A stretch of 64,000 nucleotides of DNA from Mycolicibacterium iranicum (GCF_014190915.1 NZ_JACHVU010000001.1:744001-808000); one strand, 5' to 3'. Numbered from the stretch's first letter, positions 17,299-25,671 are shown. The notes: generated by a model not told the origin, from the letters alone. Numbers and translations: made by a program.

Positions 17299-18213
17299 AT
17301 GAGTATCGACGACACACTCTCGGTCTCCTCTGCGTCGCACGGCTTCACCATCGACACGCGGCGCAGGTGGCCGTACCTGTTGGTCGGTGCGCTCGTCGCC
17401 GTCGCCGCCATCGCCGCGTTCCTCGTCGTGCGCAGCAGCGGCACCGTGTCGCCCAACGAGACAGCCGGCGCCACCCTCGATGTCGTCTACCTCGACTCGA
17501 ACCCGGCCGAGAAGCGGATCATCGAATACATCGCGGAGAACATCGCCCCCGACTACGGGATAAAGGTCGGCGCCGTCGGGCTCGGCGACAGCACGCAGAT
17601 CAACCAGGCGATCAGCGACGGCCGGTATGCCGGCACCATCTTCCAGCACAAACACTGGCTGCAGCAGGTGCTCGACGCGAACCCGGGCTTCCGGGAGGAG
17701 GCCGCAACCGGGCCGTTCTTCCACTGGGTGTTCGGCATCTGGTCGGAGAAGTACCGGACACCTCAGGAGATTCCCGACGGGGCAACGGTTTCCCTGCTCG
17801 CCGACCCGGCGAACAATGCGCAGGGAATCTGGTACCTGGCCCAGGCCGGCCTCGTGACGCTGCGGCCGGGAGCCGACATCACCGCGCTCACGATCAAGGA
17901 CATCGCCGAGAACCCGAAGACCCTGACGTTCACGCTCCTCGACTTCGGAGCCCAGCCGCGCGCGCTGCGCGATCTGGACGCGATCGTCGGTTACGCGGAA
18001 TCGTTTCTCGCAGCTGGTGTGTCGGAGGACACGCTGATCTTCGCCCCGAAGTCGCCTGACGATTTCGCCTCTGTGCTGACTGTCGGCAGCGACTACACCG
18101 ACACGGAGAACATCCAGAATCTCGTCAAGGCGTTCCAGGACCCGCGCGTTCAAGCCTTCATCGCCGACGATCCCGAGGTGCAGAAGCTGGCGCTGCCCGG
18201 TGACCCGGCGTGA
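17299..18213 (+). CDS. Second MetQ/NlpA-family binding protein, membrane-anchored
   Basis: A 304-residue paralogue of the protein at 14517-15413, with the same build: about 20 N-terminal residues, a basic RRRW, one membrane helix (LLVGALVAVAAIAAFLVV) and no lipobox Cys, then the NLPA domain (FQHKHWLQQVLDANPGF, ATVSLLADPANNAQGIWYL). ATG at 17299 was chosen because it gives the same N-terminal length as the paralogue; an open frame reaches 17242. No permease follows it, so it probably feeds the MetNI pump encoded divergently. It overlaps the monooxygenase gene downstream by 4 bases. Confidence 0.87.
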   Translation: MSIDDTLSVSSASHGFTIDTRRRWPYLLVGALVAVAAIAAFLVVRSSGTVSPNETAGATLDVVYLDSNPAEKRIIEYIAENIAPDYGIKVGAVGLGDSTQINQAISDGRYAGTIFQHKHWLQQVLDANPGFREEAATGPFFHWVFGIWSEKYRTPQEIPDGATVSLLADPANNAQGIWYLAQAGLVTLRPGADITALTIKDIAENPKTLTFTLLDFGAQPRALRDLDAIVGYAESFLAAGVSEDTLIFAPKSPDDFASVLTVGSDYTDTENIQNLVKAFQDPRVQAFIADDPEVQKLALPGDPA

Positions 18214-19544
18214 CCGGGCGCCAGCTGCACCTGGGTGTCAACGTGCTGTCCGACGGGATGCACCCGGCGGCATGGCAGCACCCGAACGCAGACGCGCACT
18301 GGTTCACCGACCCCGACTACTGGATCCGGGTGGCCCGCATCGCTGAACGCGGAACCCTCGATGCACTCTTCCTCGCCGACAGCCCTTCGCTGTTCCAGTC
18401 CCCGGACGAACCGCTGGACGCGCCACCGCTGGCGCTCGATCCACTGGTCTTGTTGTCGACGTTGGCGTCGGCGACCACCCACCTCGGGCTGATCGCAACG
18501 GTCTCGACGTCGTTCGAGGAGCCGTACAACGTCGCACGACGATTCGCGTCGCTGGACCACCTCAGCCGCGGGCGGGTGGCGTGGAACGTCGTCACCAGCA
18601 GTGATCCGTATGCCTGGAACAACTTCGGGCGCGCAGCGCAACCCGGTCGGAGCGAAAGGTACCGTCGCGCAGCCGAATTCATCGATGTCGTGAGGGCCCT
18701 GTGGGATTCGTGGGACGACGACGCGGTGCTCGCCGACAAAAGCACCGGAGCGTTCAGCCGGATCGGGGCCATTCGGACCATCGACCATTGCGGTGAGTTC
18801 TTCACCGTCGACGGGCCGCTCACCCTGCCCCGTTCACCGCAGGGACACCCGGTGCTGTTCCAGGCCGGAGGGTCGACCGGTGGTCTCGATCTGGCGGCCC
18901 GGTACGCCGACGGCGTGTTCGCCGCGCAGGCGTCACTGACCGATGCTCTGCGCAACGCGGACGAGTTGCGTTCGCGGACAGTGTCCTATGGGCGCCCACG
19001 AGACGCGATTCGCATCATGCCGGGGCTGTCGTTCGTGCTGGGCAGCACCGAAGCCGAGGCCCGCCGCCGCAACGACGAGCTCAACGAGCTGGCCGGTGAC
19101 CGCCGTCTCGCGCATCTGGCGTCGCAGCTGTCCGTTGACCCGGGTGAGCTGAGCTGGGACACACCGCTGCCGCAGTGGCTCCTCGACGGAGCGGTGGCCC
19201 ACGGCGGTTCCCAGGGTGCCCGCGACATCGTCGTGAACCTGGCCCGGCGCGAGAACCTGACCGTGCGCCAGCTTCTCGACCGCGTGATCACCTGGCATCG
19301 GTTGGTGATCGGCGGGCCCGAACAGATCGCCGATGCGATCGAGGAGTGGTTCGTCGCCGGCGCCGTTGATGGATTCAACCTGATGCCGGACGTTTTCCCG
19401 TCCGGTCTGGAACTGTTCGTCGACCACGTCGTGCCGATCCTGCGGGATCGCGGTGTGTTCCGGCGCGAGTACACCCACACCACGCTGCGTGGTCACCTCG
19501 GTCTGGCGCGGGTGCCGGCGGCGGGTGGGGCCGTGGCGGTGTGA
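18210..19544 (+). CDS. NtaA/SnaA/DszA-family flavin monooxygenase
   Basis: A 444-residue luciferase-like (TIM-barrel) FMNH2-dependent monooxygenase. Family marks are HWFTDPDYWIRVARIAERG, FLADSPSLF, RGRVAWNVVTSSDPYAWNNFG and the C-terminal DGFNLMPDVFPSGLELFVDHV. The group includes nitrilotriacetate, pristinamycin-IIA and dibenzothiophene-sulfone monooxygenases and needs a separate flavin reductase, which is not in sight. The GTG at 18210 overlaps the binding-protein stop (GTGA), directly coupling it to uptake. It likely oxidises the imported compound to release sulfur or nitrogen. Convergent with its paralogue. Confidence 0.88.
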   Translation: MTGRQLHLGVNVLSDGMHPAAWQHPNADAHWFTDPDYWIRVARIAERGTLDALFLADSPSLFQSPDEPLDAPPLALDPLVLLSTLASATTHLGLIATVSTSFEEPYNVARRFASLDHLSRGRVAWNVVTSSDPYAWNNFGRAAQPGRSERYRRAAEFIDVVRALWDSWDDDAVLADKSTGAFSRIGAIRTIDHCGEFFTVDGPLTLPRSPQGHPVLFQAGGSTGGLDLAARYADGVFAAQASLTDALRNADELRSRTVSYGRPRDAIRIMPGLSFVLGSTEAEARRRNDELNELAGDRRLAHLASQLSVDPGELSWDTPLPQWLLDGAVAHGGSQGARDIVVNLARRENLTVRQLLDRVITWHRLVIGGPEQIADAIEEWFVAGAVDGFNLMPDVFPSGLELFVDHVVPILRDRGVFRREYTHTTLRGHLGLARVPAAGGAVAV

Positions 19545-19563
19545 GCCGGCGGCTGCTGCGACG

Positions 19564-21015
19564 TCAGCGTCCCGCCGCGGGTGGCGACGCCGTCGATGCC
19601 GACGAGGATGGCAGCGTGGCCGGGCGGTCGATGATCGTCGACAGAGGTCCGCCGACGCGGTAGCGCGCGCCGCGGTGATCGTCGGGCAGGCGGTCGCCGT
19701 GACCGAGCAGCTTGTGCCGCAATGTACCTGGCGTATACGCGGTCTGGTAGGCGCCCCGCTCCGAGAGCACCGGCACGACATGATCGACGAATTCGGCGAA
19801 CGAGCCGGGGGAGATCGCATAGGCGAGATTGAAGCCGTCGACGTCGGTTTCCTCGACCCACTCCTGCAAAGAATCGGCAACGCTGATCCCGGACCCGACG
19901 AATCGCGGGCCCATGCCCCCGATCTTGCCCCACTCCGCGATGTCGCGGACGGCCCATTCGCGGCCGTCGGGATCAGCGGACTGGAACGCGGCAACGGCCG
20001 AGAGGATGGCGTTGGAGTCGACGTTGCCGACGGGCTCGTGGAGGCCGTAGCGGGACAGGTCGACACCCATCCATCCGGACATGAATACCAGCGCGCCTTC
20101 GGGATCGCCATAGGACAGGTACTCGGCGTGGCGCGCGTGGGCCTCCTCGTCGGTGGCTGCGGTGACGATCGTCGACAGGTTGAAGATCTTGACCGAATAC
20201 GGGTCGCGTCCGGCGATCTCGAGTTCCTGGCGGATCGTGCTGACCGTTTCCCGCAGGATCGCCTTCGTCGGCGACGCGGTGAAGATGGCCTCGGCGTTCT
20301 CGGCGGCGAAGCGCACGCCGCGCGGCGACGAGCCGGCCTGATAGATCACCGGCGTCCGCTGCGGCGAGGGCTCGGACAGGTGCATGCCGGGAACACTGAA
20401 ATGTGGTCCGCGGTGGCCGATGTGGTGCACCTTGGCCGGGTCGGTGAATACGCCGCGAGCGCGGTCACGCACCACGGCGTCGTCCTCCCACGATCCTTCC
20501 CACAGCTTGTAGAGCACCTCGAGGTATTCGTCGGCGTGGTCGTAGCGGGCGTCGTGGGCGGGTTGGTCGGTCTGCCCCATGTTGCGTGCGGCGGCGGGCA
20601 GATAGCCGGTGACGACATTCCAGCCGATGCGGCCCTTCGTAAGGTGGTCGAGGGTCGACATGCGGCGGGCGAAGGGGTACGGGTGCTCGAAACCGGTGCC
20701 GGTCGTGATGCCGAACCCGAGGTGCTCGGTCACCAGTGCCATCGCCGAGACGAGTAGCAGCGGGTCGTTGACCGGGATCTGAGCGGCCTGACGGATCGCG
20801 GCTTCGTCGCTGCCGCCGTACACGTCGTAGGTGCCGAGGACGTCGGCGATGAACAGCCCGTCGAACCGGCCCCGTTCGAGCAGCTTGGCCAGTTCGGTCC
20901 AGTACTCCAGGTCTTTGTAGCGCCACGACTGGTCGTCGGGATGCTTCCACAAGCCGGGCGACTGGTGGGCGACGCAGTTCATGTCGAAGGCGTTGAAGCG
21001 GATCACGCGGGTCAC
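19564..21015 (-). CDS. NtaA/SnaA/DszA-family flavin monooxygenase, second copy
   Basis: A 483-residue paralogue of the gene at 18210. The N-terminus IRFNAFDMNCVAHQSPGLW is the usual start of this family, which is why the GTG at 21015 is preferred over an open extension to 21120. Other marks: DGLFIADVLGTYDVY, GRIGWNVVTGYLPAAARNMG and DGFNLAYAISPGSFAEFVDHVVPVL. The C-terminal tail (about 60 residues) is longer than in the paralogue. Both copies flank the MetNIQ-like importer genes. The ribosome site at this start is weak, so the exact N-terminus is uncertain. Confidence 0.85.
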   Translation of the reverse strand: MTRVIRFNAFDMNCVAHQSPGLWKHPDDQSWRYKDLEYWTELAKLLERGRFDGLFIADVLGTYDVYGGSDEAAIRQAAQIPVNDPLLLVSAMALVTEHLGFGITTGTGFEHPYPFARRMSTLDHLTKGRIGWNVVTGYLPAAARNMGQTDQPAHDARYDHADEYLEVLYKLWEGSWEDDAVVRDRARGVFTDPAKVHHIGHRGPHFSVPGMHLSEPSPQRTPVIYQAGSSPRGVRFAAENAEAIFTASPTKAILRETVSTIRQELEIAGRDPYSVKIFNLSTIVTAATDEEAHARHAEYLSYGDPEGALVFMSGWMGVDLSRYGLHEPVGNVDSNAILSAVAAFQSADPDGREWAVRDIAEWGKIGGMGPRFVGSGISVADSLQEWVEETDVDGFNLAYAISPGSFAEFVDHVVPVLSERGAYQTAYTPGTLRHKLLGHGDRLPDDHRGARYRVGGPLSTIIDRPATLPSSSASTASPPAAGR

Positions 21016-21148
21016 CCCGAAAGGCTGTTCGGTCGCCGTCGCGTCGTCACCGGTTAGGTTCAGCGCGATCAGAATCTTGCGCTCGGTCGGCGAGCGCGAG
21101 CGTGCGCCATTGCACGGCACTGCGCAGCGTTTCGTGTGCAGACACGCG

Positions 21149-21185
21149 CGCTCGCGGTGCGAGCGGGGCAGGCTCGGGGGCCTGC
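21149..21185 (-). terminator. Two adjacent GC-rich hairpins after the LipE-like gene
   Basis: CGCTCGC-GGT-GCGAGCG (21149-21165) and GCAGGC-TCGGGG-GCCTGC (21168-21185) are perfect stems of 7 and 6 bp lying right after the stop of the minus-strand esterase gene and before the next minus-strand gene. No T-tract follows, as is common for mycobacterial intrinsic terminators. A role in termination is inferred from position. Confidence 0.4.
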
Positions 21186-21186
21186 G

Positions 21187-22419
21187 TCAGATCCGCGGGA
21201 TCTCGGCGTTGATGCGGTCGAGCAGCTGGGGGTATCGCTTCGCCTCGCGGTGCCCGCCGGGCTTGCCGCTGCTGACCACCGCGACCGACAGCGCCCGTTC
21301 CGGGTCGGCCCACACCGCGATGTCGGTCAGTCCGGTGTGGCCGAACGCCCCGGAGCCGTCGCGGCCGAACGGACCGAACCGCTTGGAGCCCAGCATGTAT
21401 CCGGTGCCCCAGCGCATGGGCTGCAGACCGGTGGCGAGATCGGGGCGCAGCCGGCGCGCCTCCTTCGTCGCTGCCCGCAGCGTGTCTGCCGACATCACCC
21501 GCACACCGTCGAGTTCCCCGCCGCGGCGCAGTATCTCGGCGAACCGGGACAGCTCGTTGGCGTTGGACACCGTGTTCGACGACGGGATGACCCCGGTCAG
21601 GAACTGGGGCGTGTTCGAGAACGGGATGATCTGCTGCGGGGTCCCGCCGACGGCCGTCTTGAAGGCCTTCGCGATCGGCGGCGGCAGCGGCTTGCCCGTC
21701 ACATGGCTGGGGGCGACGAGCGGAACATCCGGTGCGGCAACACCGTAATTGGTCCAGCGGAAGCCGAGCGGGCCCAGGATCTCGTCGGCCAGGATATCGC
21801 GGATGTTGCGTCCCGTTGCCGCCGAGATGATCTCGCGCATCAACGGGCCCCAGGTGACGCCGTGGTAGATGTGGATCAGTCCCGGGGGGTACACGGGTTT
21901 CATCCGGCCGAGCATGTCGCGGGCGTAGTCGCTGTCGTCCATCCGCTTGAGGTCCGGTTTGGGGCCGGTCGCGAACGGGATGCCGGCGCTGTGCGTGATC
22001 ACGTGCCGGATGGTGGTCCGGTCCTTGCCGTGGCTGGTGTAGGTCGGCAGGTACTCGCACACGCGGTCGTCGAGGGAGAACGCCCCGCGCTCGACGAGCA
22101 TGTGCGCCACCGTCGTGGTGATGGCCTTGGCGGCCGAGTACACGCAGAACGGGGTGTCGGTGCGCACGGGGATCTTCTCGGTGGCAGAGCCCTCGTCGGG
22201 ACCGTTGCCCCAGGCGTGGCCGATCGCGCGGTCCAGGATGATCTTGCCGTCGCGGCGCAGGCACACCTGGATCGCGGGGTGCATGCCCGCGCGGTACCAG
22301 TGCCGGGCGGCCTCCCAGATCCGCTCGACCGCGGCGGGATCGACGCCCGCATGATCCTCGTCCCCGATCGCGGTGACCGCGTCGAGGTCCGCGGGGACGG
22401 CGATCCGGCCCGAACTCAG
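21187..22419 (-). CDS. lipE: LipE-like serine hydrolase (beta-lactamase/esterase fold), probable CTG start
   Basis: A class-C beta-lactamase-fold esterase with the SxxK motif in VYSAAKAIT and a YHGVTW segment that supplies the Tyr. It resembles mycobacterial LipE. The first ATG is at 22284 (365 residues), but the frame continues upstream with well-behaved protein sequence (PADLDAVTAIGDEDHAGVD, then VERIWEAARHWYRAG) and has no ATG, GTG or TTG there. A CTG at 22419 overlaps the stop of the upstream gene as CTGA, mirroring the GTGA/ATGA overlaps elsewhere; it would give 410 residues. I take CTG as likely and 22284 as the conservative start. Confidence 0.8.
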   Translation of the reverse strand: MSSGRIAVPADLDAVTAIGDEDHAGVDPAAVERIWEAARHWYRAGMHPAIQVCLRRDGKIILDRAIGHAWGNGPDEGSATEKIPVRTDTPFCVYSAAKAITTTVAHMLVERGAFSLDDRVCEYLPTYTSHGKDRTTIRHVITHSAGIPFATGPKPDLKRMDDSDYARDMLGRMKPVYPPGLIHIYHGVTWGPLMREIISAATGRNIRDILADEILGPLGFRWTNYGVAAPDVPLVAPSHVTGKPLPPPIAKAFKTAVGGTPQQIIPFSNTPQFLTGVIPSSNTVSNANELSRFAEILRRGGELDGVRVMSADTLRAATKEARRLRPDLATGLQPMRWGTGYMLGSKRFGPFGRDGSGAFGHTGLTDIAVWADPERALSVAVVSSGKPGGHREAKRYPQLLDRINAEIPRI

Positions 22420-22889
22420 CGCGGGCCGCCGGAGAACATGCCGCTGCCGATCGCCTGTGTCAGCTGGCCGAGCAGGTCGCCGGGCCCGGGTTGCGGTGGC
22501 ATCGGCGCGTTGGTGAGCTGCCAGGCCTGGCAGTCGCTGGTGGTGAAGGAGGTGTCGGTCGGCATGATCTGGACGAACGCGGGCTTCTTCGTCAGCCGGT
22601 TGTCGACCATCTCGTCGCCCGCGGATCGCTTCCAGTAGCAGGCGCCGTCGTCGACGGGCCCCGCCGACTGGTACACGCCGGGGGCGATGTCGGTGCCCAC
22701 GGCGTAGGTGCCACTGGCCTCGATCGTGGTCTTCAGCCCCGCAGCGGGTGCACCCGGCGCGGGCGGGGTGGGGGCCGGCGGCGCGGGTGGCGCCGGCTGG
22801 GCCGAAGCCATCGGGGCGGCCACGATGCAGGCGGCCAACCAGGCGGAGGTGGCCGCGGCGCCGAGCGCGGCGGGGGTCGTCAGCCTCAT
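22416..22889 (-). CDS. Secreted Pro/Ala-rich protein of unknown function
   Basis: A 157-residue exported protein. ATG at 22889 gives a signal peptide ending near MASAQ, followed by a Pro/Ala linker (PAPPAPPAPTPPAPGAP). The folded part holds a DIAPGVYQSAGPVDDGACYWKR segment and a second Cys in TSDCQAW, which could form a disulfide. This xIxPGxYxSxG...C pattern is common in exported actinobacterial proteins of unknown role. The gene ends inside the probable start of the LipE-like esterase, so the two are likely co-translated. Confidence 0.82.
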   Translation of the reverse strand: MRLTTPAALGAAATSAWLAACIVAAPMASAQPAPPAPPAPTPPAPGAPAAGLKTTIEASGTYAVGTDIAPGVYQSAGPVDDGACYWKRSAGDEMVDNRLTKKPAFVQIMPTDTSFTTSDCQAWQLTNAPMPPQPGPGDLLGQLTQAIGSGMFSGGPR

Positions 22890-22917
22890 AGCTAGGCAGT
22901 CTAAAGGGTGGGACCGG

Positions 22918-22947
22918 GAGGCGGCCACATACGAGGCGGCCACATAC
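22918..22947. repeat. Perfect 15-bp tandem duplication
   Basis: GAGGCGGCCACATAC is present twice, head to tail, at 22918-22932 and 22933-22947, with the first bases of a third copy. It lies in the gap between the secreted protein start (22889) and the hemophore terminator. Two exact copies point to a recent slippage duplication. It could affect spacing in the promoter of the secreted-protein/LipE operon. Confidence 0.6.
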
Positions 22948-22948
22948 G

Positions 22949-22985
22949 AGGAAGCGGCGGCGGGAGATTTCCGACGCCGCTTCCT
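22949..22985 (-). terminator. Intrinsic-type hairpin after the hemophore gene
   Basis: AGGAAGCGGCG (22949-22959) pairs perfectly with CGCCGCTTCCT (22975-22985), an 11-bp stem with a 15-base loop. It starts 12 bases after the hemophore stop codon on the minus strand and precedes the next minus-strand gene. No T-tract follows. Confidence 0.6.
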
Positions 22986-22996
22986 GTTGAGGGTGA

Positions 22997-23398
22997 TCAG
23001 CCCGCCATGAAGGTGTCGTAGGCCGACTGGAGCTCGGCGGGCAGCACGGTCACGTTGCAGTTGCGCTGCGCGTCACCGAGCGGTGCCAGGATCCCGCGGA
23101 GGTCGTAGTACTCCGAGGGGTTGGCGGTGAAGTAGCCGCGCAGGTTGGCCTCGGCTGCGGGCCGCGGCTGGTTCATCGCCGCGGTGACCGCCTGGTTGGC
23201 GCCCGGGTGCGTGTCGAGGTAGCCGCGTGCTGCGGCGGTCACGTTGCTGACGGTGCCCGTCAGATCGCTGGCGGAGCATCCCGCCGGCTGGGCCGACGCG
23301 ACCGGCGCGGCAACGGTTGCTGCGGCGAGACCGCCTAGGACACAGGCCGCCCCGATACCGGCCACACCACGGCGCACGGTGTTACCACTGAAATTCAT
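22997..23398 (-). CDS. Secreted heme-binding hemophore-like protein (MHB domain)
   Basis: A 133-residue exported protein. The signal peptide (about residues 1-37) ends near VASAQ. The mature part begins AGCSASDLTGTVSNVTAAARGYLDTHP and continues with NLRGYFTANPSEYYDLRGILAPL, the helical MHB (mycobacterial heme-binding, Rv0203-type) pattern, with two Cys (near mature residues 3 and 75) in a position to form a disulfide. Such proteins carry or scavenge heme in the cell envelope. A strong hairpin follows the gene. No IdeR box is visible in front of it. Confidence 0.87.
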   Translation of the reverse strand: MNFSGNTVRRGVAGIGAACVLGGLAAATVAAPVASAQPAGCSASDLTGTVSNVTAAARGYLDTHPGANQAVTAAMNQPRPAAEANLRGYFTANPSEYYDLRGILAPLGDAQRNCNVTVLPAELQSAYDTFMAG

Positions 23399-23480
23399 GA
23401 TTGATTGGTCCTTCGTATTGTGAATCGGTCACTGCTTTCCCCGCCCGCAGACCAAAGTAGCCGAATCTGAAGGGACCAAA

Positions 23481-23501
23481 CTTCGGCGCCAAACGCCGAG
23501 G
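23481..23501. promoter_or_regulatory. Hairpin in the 293-base gap upstream of the hemophore gene
   Basis: CTTCGGCG and CGCCGAGG form an 8-bp stem (one wobble) around the loop CCAAA. It lies in the largest gap of the window (23399-23691), between the divergent hemophore and nitroreductase genes. The gap is visibly lower in GC than its surroundings and must hold two promoters. I see no other certain element in it and no iron box. Confidence 0.3.
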
Positions 23502-23691
23502 TCGAAACCCCGCGAGCGTTACTCCCGGCGACGGTGACATTGGCCTCAATTTCGGCGAAACTGTTCGCTGCCAACGAAATAACCGGCACCGAATCCTGAG
23601 CTTTCTCAGAGTTGCGCGCGATTGCTTAATTGATCGTGATCTGTGTCGTTGTCGAATTGTTACCGGCCATTCGTCCGATAGCTTCGGTGTC

Positions 23692-24339
23692 ATGCGCGCA
23701 TCGAGCACGGACATCTGGGAGACGATGTCGACGGCCCGCACGATCCGGCGGTTCACCGACGAACCTGTCGACGACGCCACGCTGCGGCGCTGCCTCGAAG
23801 CCGCCACCTGGGCGCCGTCGGGCGCCAACGCGCAGTCATGGCGGTTCGTGGTGCTGCGGTCAGCCGCGCAGCGCGCCGTCGTCGCGCAGGCCGCCGCGCA
23901 CGCGCTGGCCGTGATCGAGCCCGTTTACCGCATGAGCCGGCCCGCCCCCGACGACGACAGTCCGCGGGCCCGCAACAACCGCGCGACCTACGAGCTGCAC
24001 GACCGCGCCGGCGAGTTCACCTCGGTGCTGTTCACGCAGAAGCGGTTCCCGACGGCCTCGGAGCTACTGCTCGGCGGGTCGATCTTCCCGGCGATGCAGA
24101 ACTTCCTGCTCGCCGCGCGGGCGCAGGGGCTGGGCGCCTGCCTGACGAGCTGGGCGTCCTACGACGGCGAGCGCGTGCTCCGGGATGCCGTCGGGGTGCC
24201 CGAGGACTGGATGCTGGCCGGCCACGTCGTGGTGGGGTGGCCCAAGGGCAGGCACGGCCCGCTGCGGCGCAGGCCGCTGGCCGACGCCGTCAGGCTGGAC
24301 ACCTGGGATGGCGGGGCGGCGGAGCTGCTCGGCGGATAG
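23692..24339 (+). CDS. Nitroreductase-family protein
   Basis: A 215-residue FMN-dependent nitroreductase. The FMN-binding start TARTIRRFTDEPVDDATLRRCLEAATWAPSG is diagnostic (the Arg pair and the APSG), and GLGACLTSWA near residue 150 is the second FMN contact. Substrate unknown; the family reduces nitro compounds, quinones or activated double bonds. It stands alone with ATG at 23692; an in-frame ATG at residue 12 is possible. It is followed after 50 bases by a VOC gene on the same strand. Confidence 0.88.
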   Translation: MRASSTDIWETMSTARTIRRFTDEPVDDATLRRCLEAATWAPSGANAQSWRFVVLRSAAQRAVVAQAAAHALAVIEPVYRMSRPAPDDDSPRARNNRATYELHDRAGEFTSVLFTQKRFPTASELLLGGSIFPAMQNFLLAARAQGLGACLTSWASYDGERVLRDAVGVPEDWMLAGHVVVGWPKGRHGPLRRRPLADAVRLDTWDGGAAELLGG

Positions 24340-24389
24340 TTTGGGGGAAATTGCCGCGGGGCGAGCGAAGCGACGGGAGAGAAGACACA

Positions 24390-24797
24390 GTGAAATTGGA
24401 CCTGCTGACACCGGGCATCGAGGTCGGGCTCGTCACCACCGACCTGGCCCCGATGGTCGCGTTCTACGAGGGCTTCCTGGAACTGGAGCCGCAGGGCGAG
24501 ATCGACTTCGAGGGCGGCAGGCAACGCCGCTACTCCCTGGGCGGCAGCGTGCTCAAGCTCGTCACCTACACGACTGCGCCGCCTGCCCCGGCCGCACCGG
24601 GCGGCGGGCGCAGCCAGGCGGGGCTGCGCTACTTCACGATCGGGGTGAACGGGCTGCGGGCCGTCGGTGAGGCGTTCGAGGCTTCGGAGTACGAGGTCGT
24701 CGAACCGGTCACCGAGTTCGCGCCGGTGCCCGGCATGGGGTTCATGTTCGTGGCGGATCCGGACGGCAACCACATCGAGCTGTTCGGGACCCTCTGA
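24390..24797 (+). CDS. VOC (glyoxalase/bleomycin-resistance) superfamily protein
   Basis: A 135-residue single-domain VOC protein with the paired beta-alpha-beta-beta-beta units: IEVGLVTTDLAPMVAFYEGFLELEP at the start and DPDGNHIELF at the end, where the Glu and the two His-position residues usually hold a metal. GTG at 24390 follows GGGAGAGAAG. The reaction is unknown. One base separates its stop from the next GTG, so it is co-transcribed with the rhomboid gene. Confidence 0.85.
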   Translation: MKLDLLTPGIEVGLVTTDLAPMVAFYEGFLELEPQGEIDFEGGRQRRYSLGGSVLKLVTYTTAPPAPAAPGGGRSQAGLRYFTIGVNGLRAVGEAFEASEYEVVEPVTEFAPVPGMGFMFVADPDGNHIELFGTL

Positions 24798-24798
24798 C

Positions 24799-25671
24799 GT
24801 GGGCTATCCCTACCCGCAGCCGGGCCCGCCGCAGCAGGTGCCGACCTGCTACCGGCACCCCGACCGGCAGACCTACGTGCGCTGCACCCGCTGCAACCGC
24901 TTCATCTGCCCCGAGTGCATGCGCGACGCGGCCGTGGGGCACCAGTGCGTGGACTGCGTCGGGGAGGCGGCCCGCTCGGTGCGCCCCGTGATTAACGCCT
25001 TCGGCGCCCAGCGGCCCGCGACCATGACGCCGGTGGTGACCTACGCGCTCATCGGCGTGAACCTGCTGATGTTCGCGCTGCAGATGGCGTCGCCGGAGCT
25101 GGAACGCGCCCTGGGCCTGTGGCCGCCCGCAGTCGCCGACGGCGACGTCTACCGGCTGCTGACCTCGGCGTTCCTGCACTTCGGGATCACCCACATCGCG
25201 TTCAACATGCTGGCGTTGTACTTCGTGGGCCCGCCGCTGGAGATCGCGCTGGGCCGGGTCCGGTTCGCCGCGCTGTATCTGGTCAGTGCCCTCGGCGGTT
25301 CGGTACTCGTCTACCTGCTCACCCTCGATGCGCTGACCGCCGGCGCCTCAGGTGCCGTGTTCGGTCTGTTCGGCGCCATGTTCGTGGTGGGCAAGAGACT
25401 CAACATGGACGTGCGGTCGGTGGTGATGATCATCGGTCTGAACCTGGCCTTCACGTTCCTCTTCCCGCTGTTCAGCTCGCAGAACATCAGCTGGCAGGGG
25501 CACATCGGCGGGCTGGTGACGGGCGCGCTGGTGGCCGCGGCGTTCGCGTATGCGCCCCGGGCGCAGCGCACCCTGGTGCAGGCCGGCGCCGTGGTGGCGC
25601 TGCTGGTCGTGTTCGCCGGCCTGGTGCTGTGGCGCACCGCGGATCTGCGGGCGCTGATGGGGCTCGCCTAG
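24799..25671 (+). CDS. Rhomboid-family intramembrane serine protease with N-terminal zinc-binding module
   Basis: A 290-residue rhomboid protease. Residues 17-53 hold a B-box-like Cys/His array (C17, H20, C29, C32, C37, C40, H48, C50, C53). Six to seven membrane helices follow. The catalytic dyad is Ser184 in GASGAVFG and His235 in WQGHIGG; the HFGITHIAFNM segment is also typical. This is the architecture of the mycobacterial Rv0110-type rhomboid. GTG at 24799 is set by the start of the Cys module. Its TAG stop is shared, through the palindrome CTAG, with the convergent gene. Confidence 0.9.
   Translation: MGYPYPQPGPPQQVPTCYRHPDRQTYVRCTRCNRFICPECMRDAAVGHQCVDCVGEAARSVRPVINAFGAQRPATMTPVVTYALIGVNLLMFALQMASPELERALGLWPPAVADGDVYRLLTSAFLHFGITHIAFNMLALYFVGPPLEIALGRVRFAALYLVSALGGSVLVYLLTLDALTAGASGAVFGLFGAMFVVGKRLNMDVRSVVMIIGLNLAFTFLFPLFSSQNISWQGHIGGLVTGALVAAAFAYAPRAQRTLVQAGAVVALLVVFAGLVLWRTADLRALMGLA

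Noticed and set aside
23399..23691. IdeR iron box before the hemophore gene
   Set aside because: I could not find anything close to the TTAGGTTAGGCTAACCTAA consensus in this gap.
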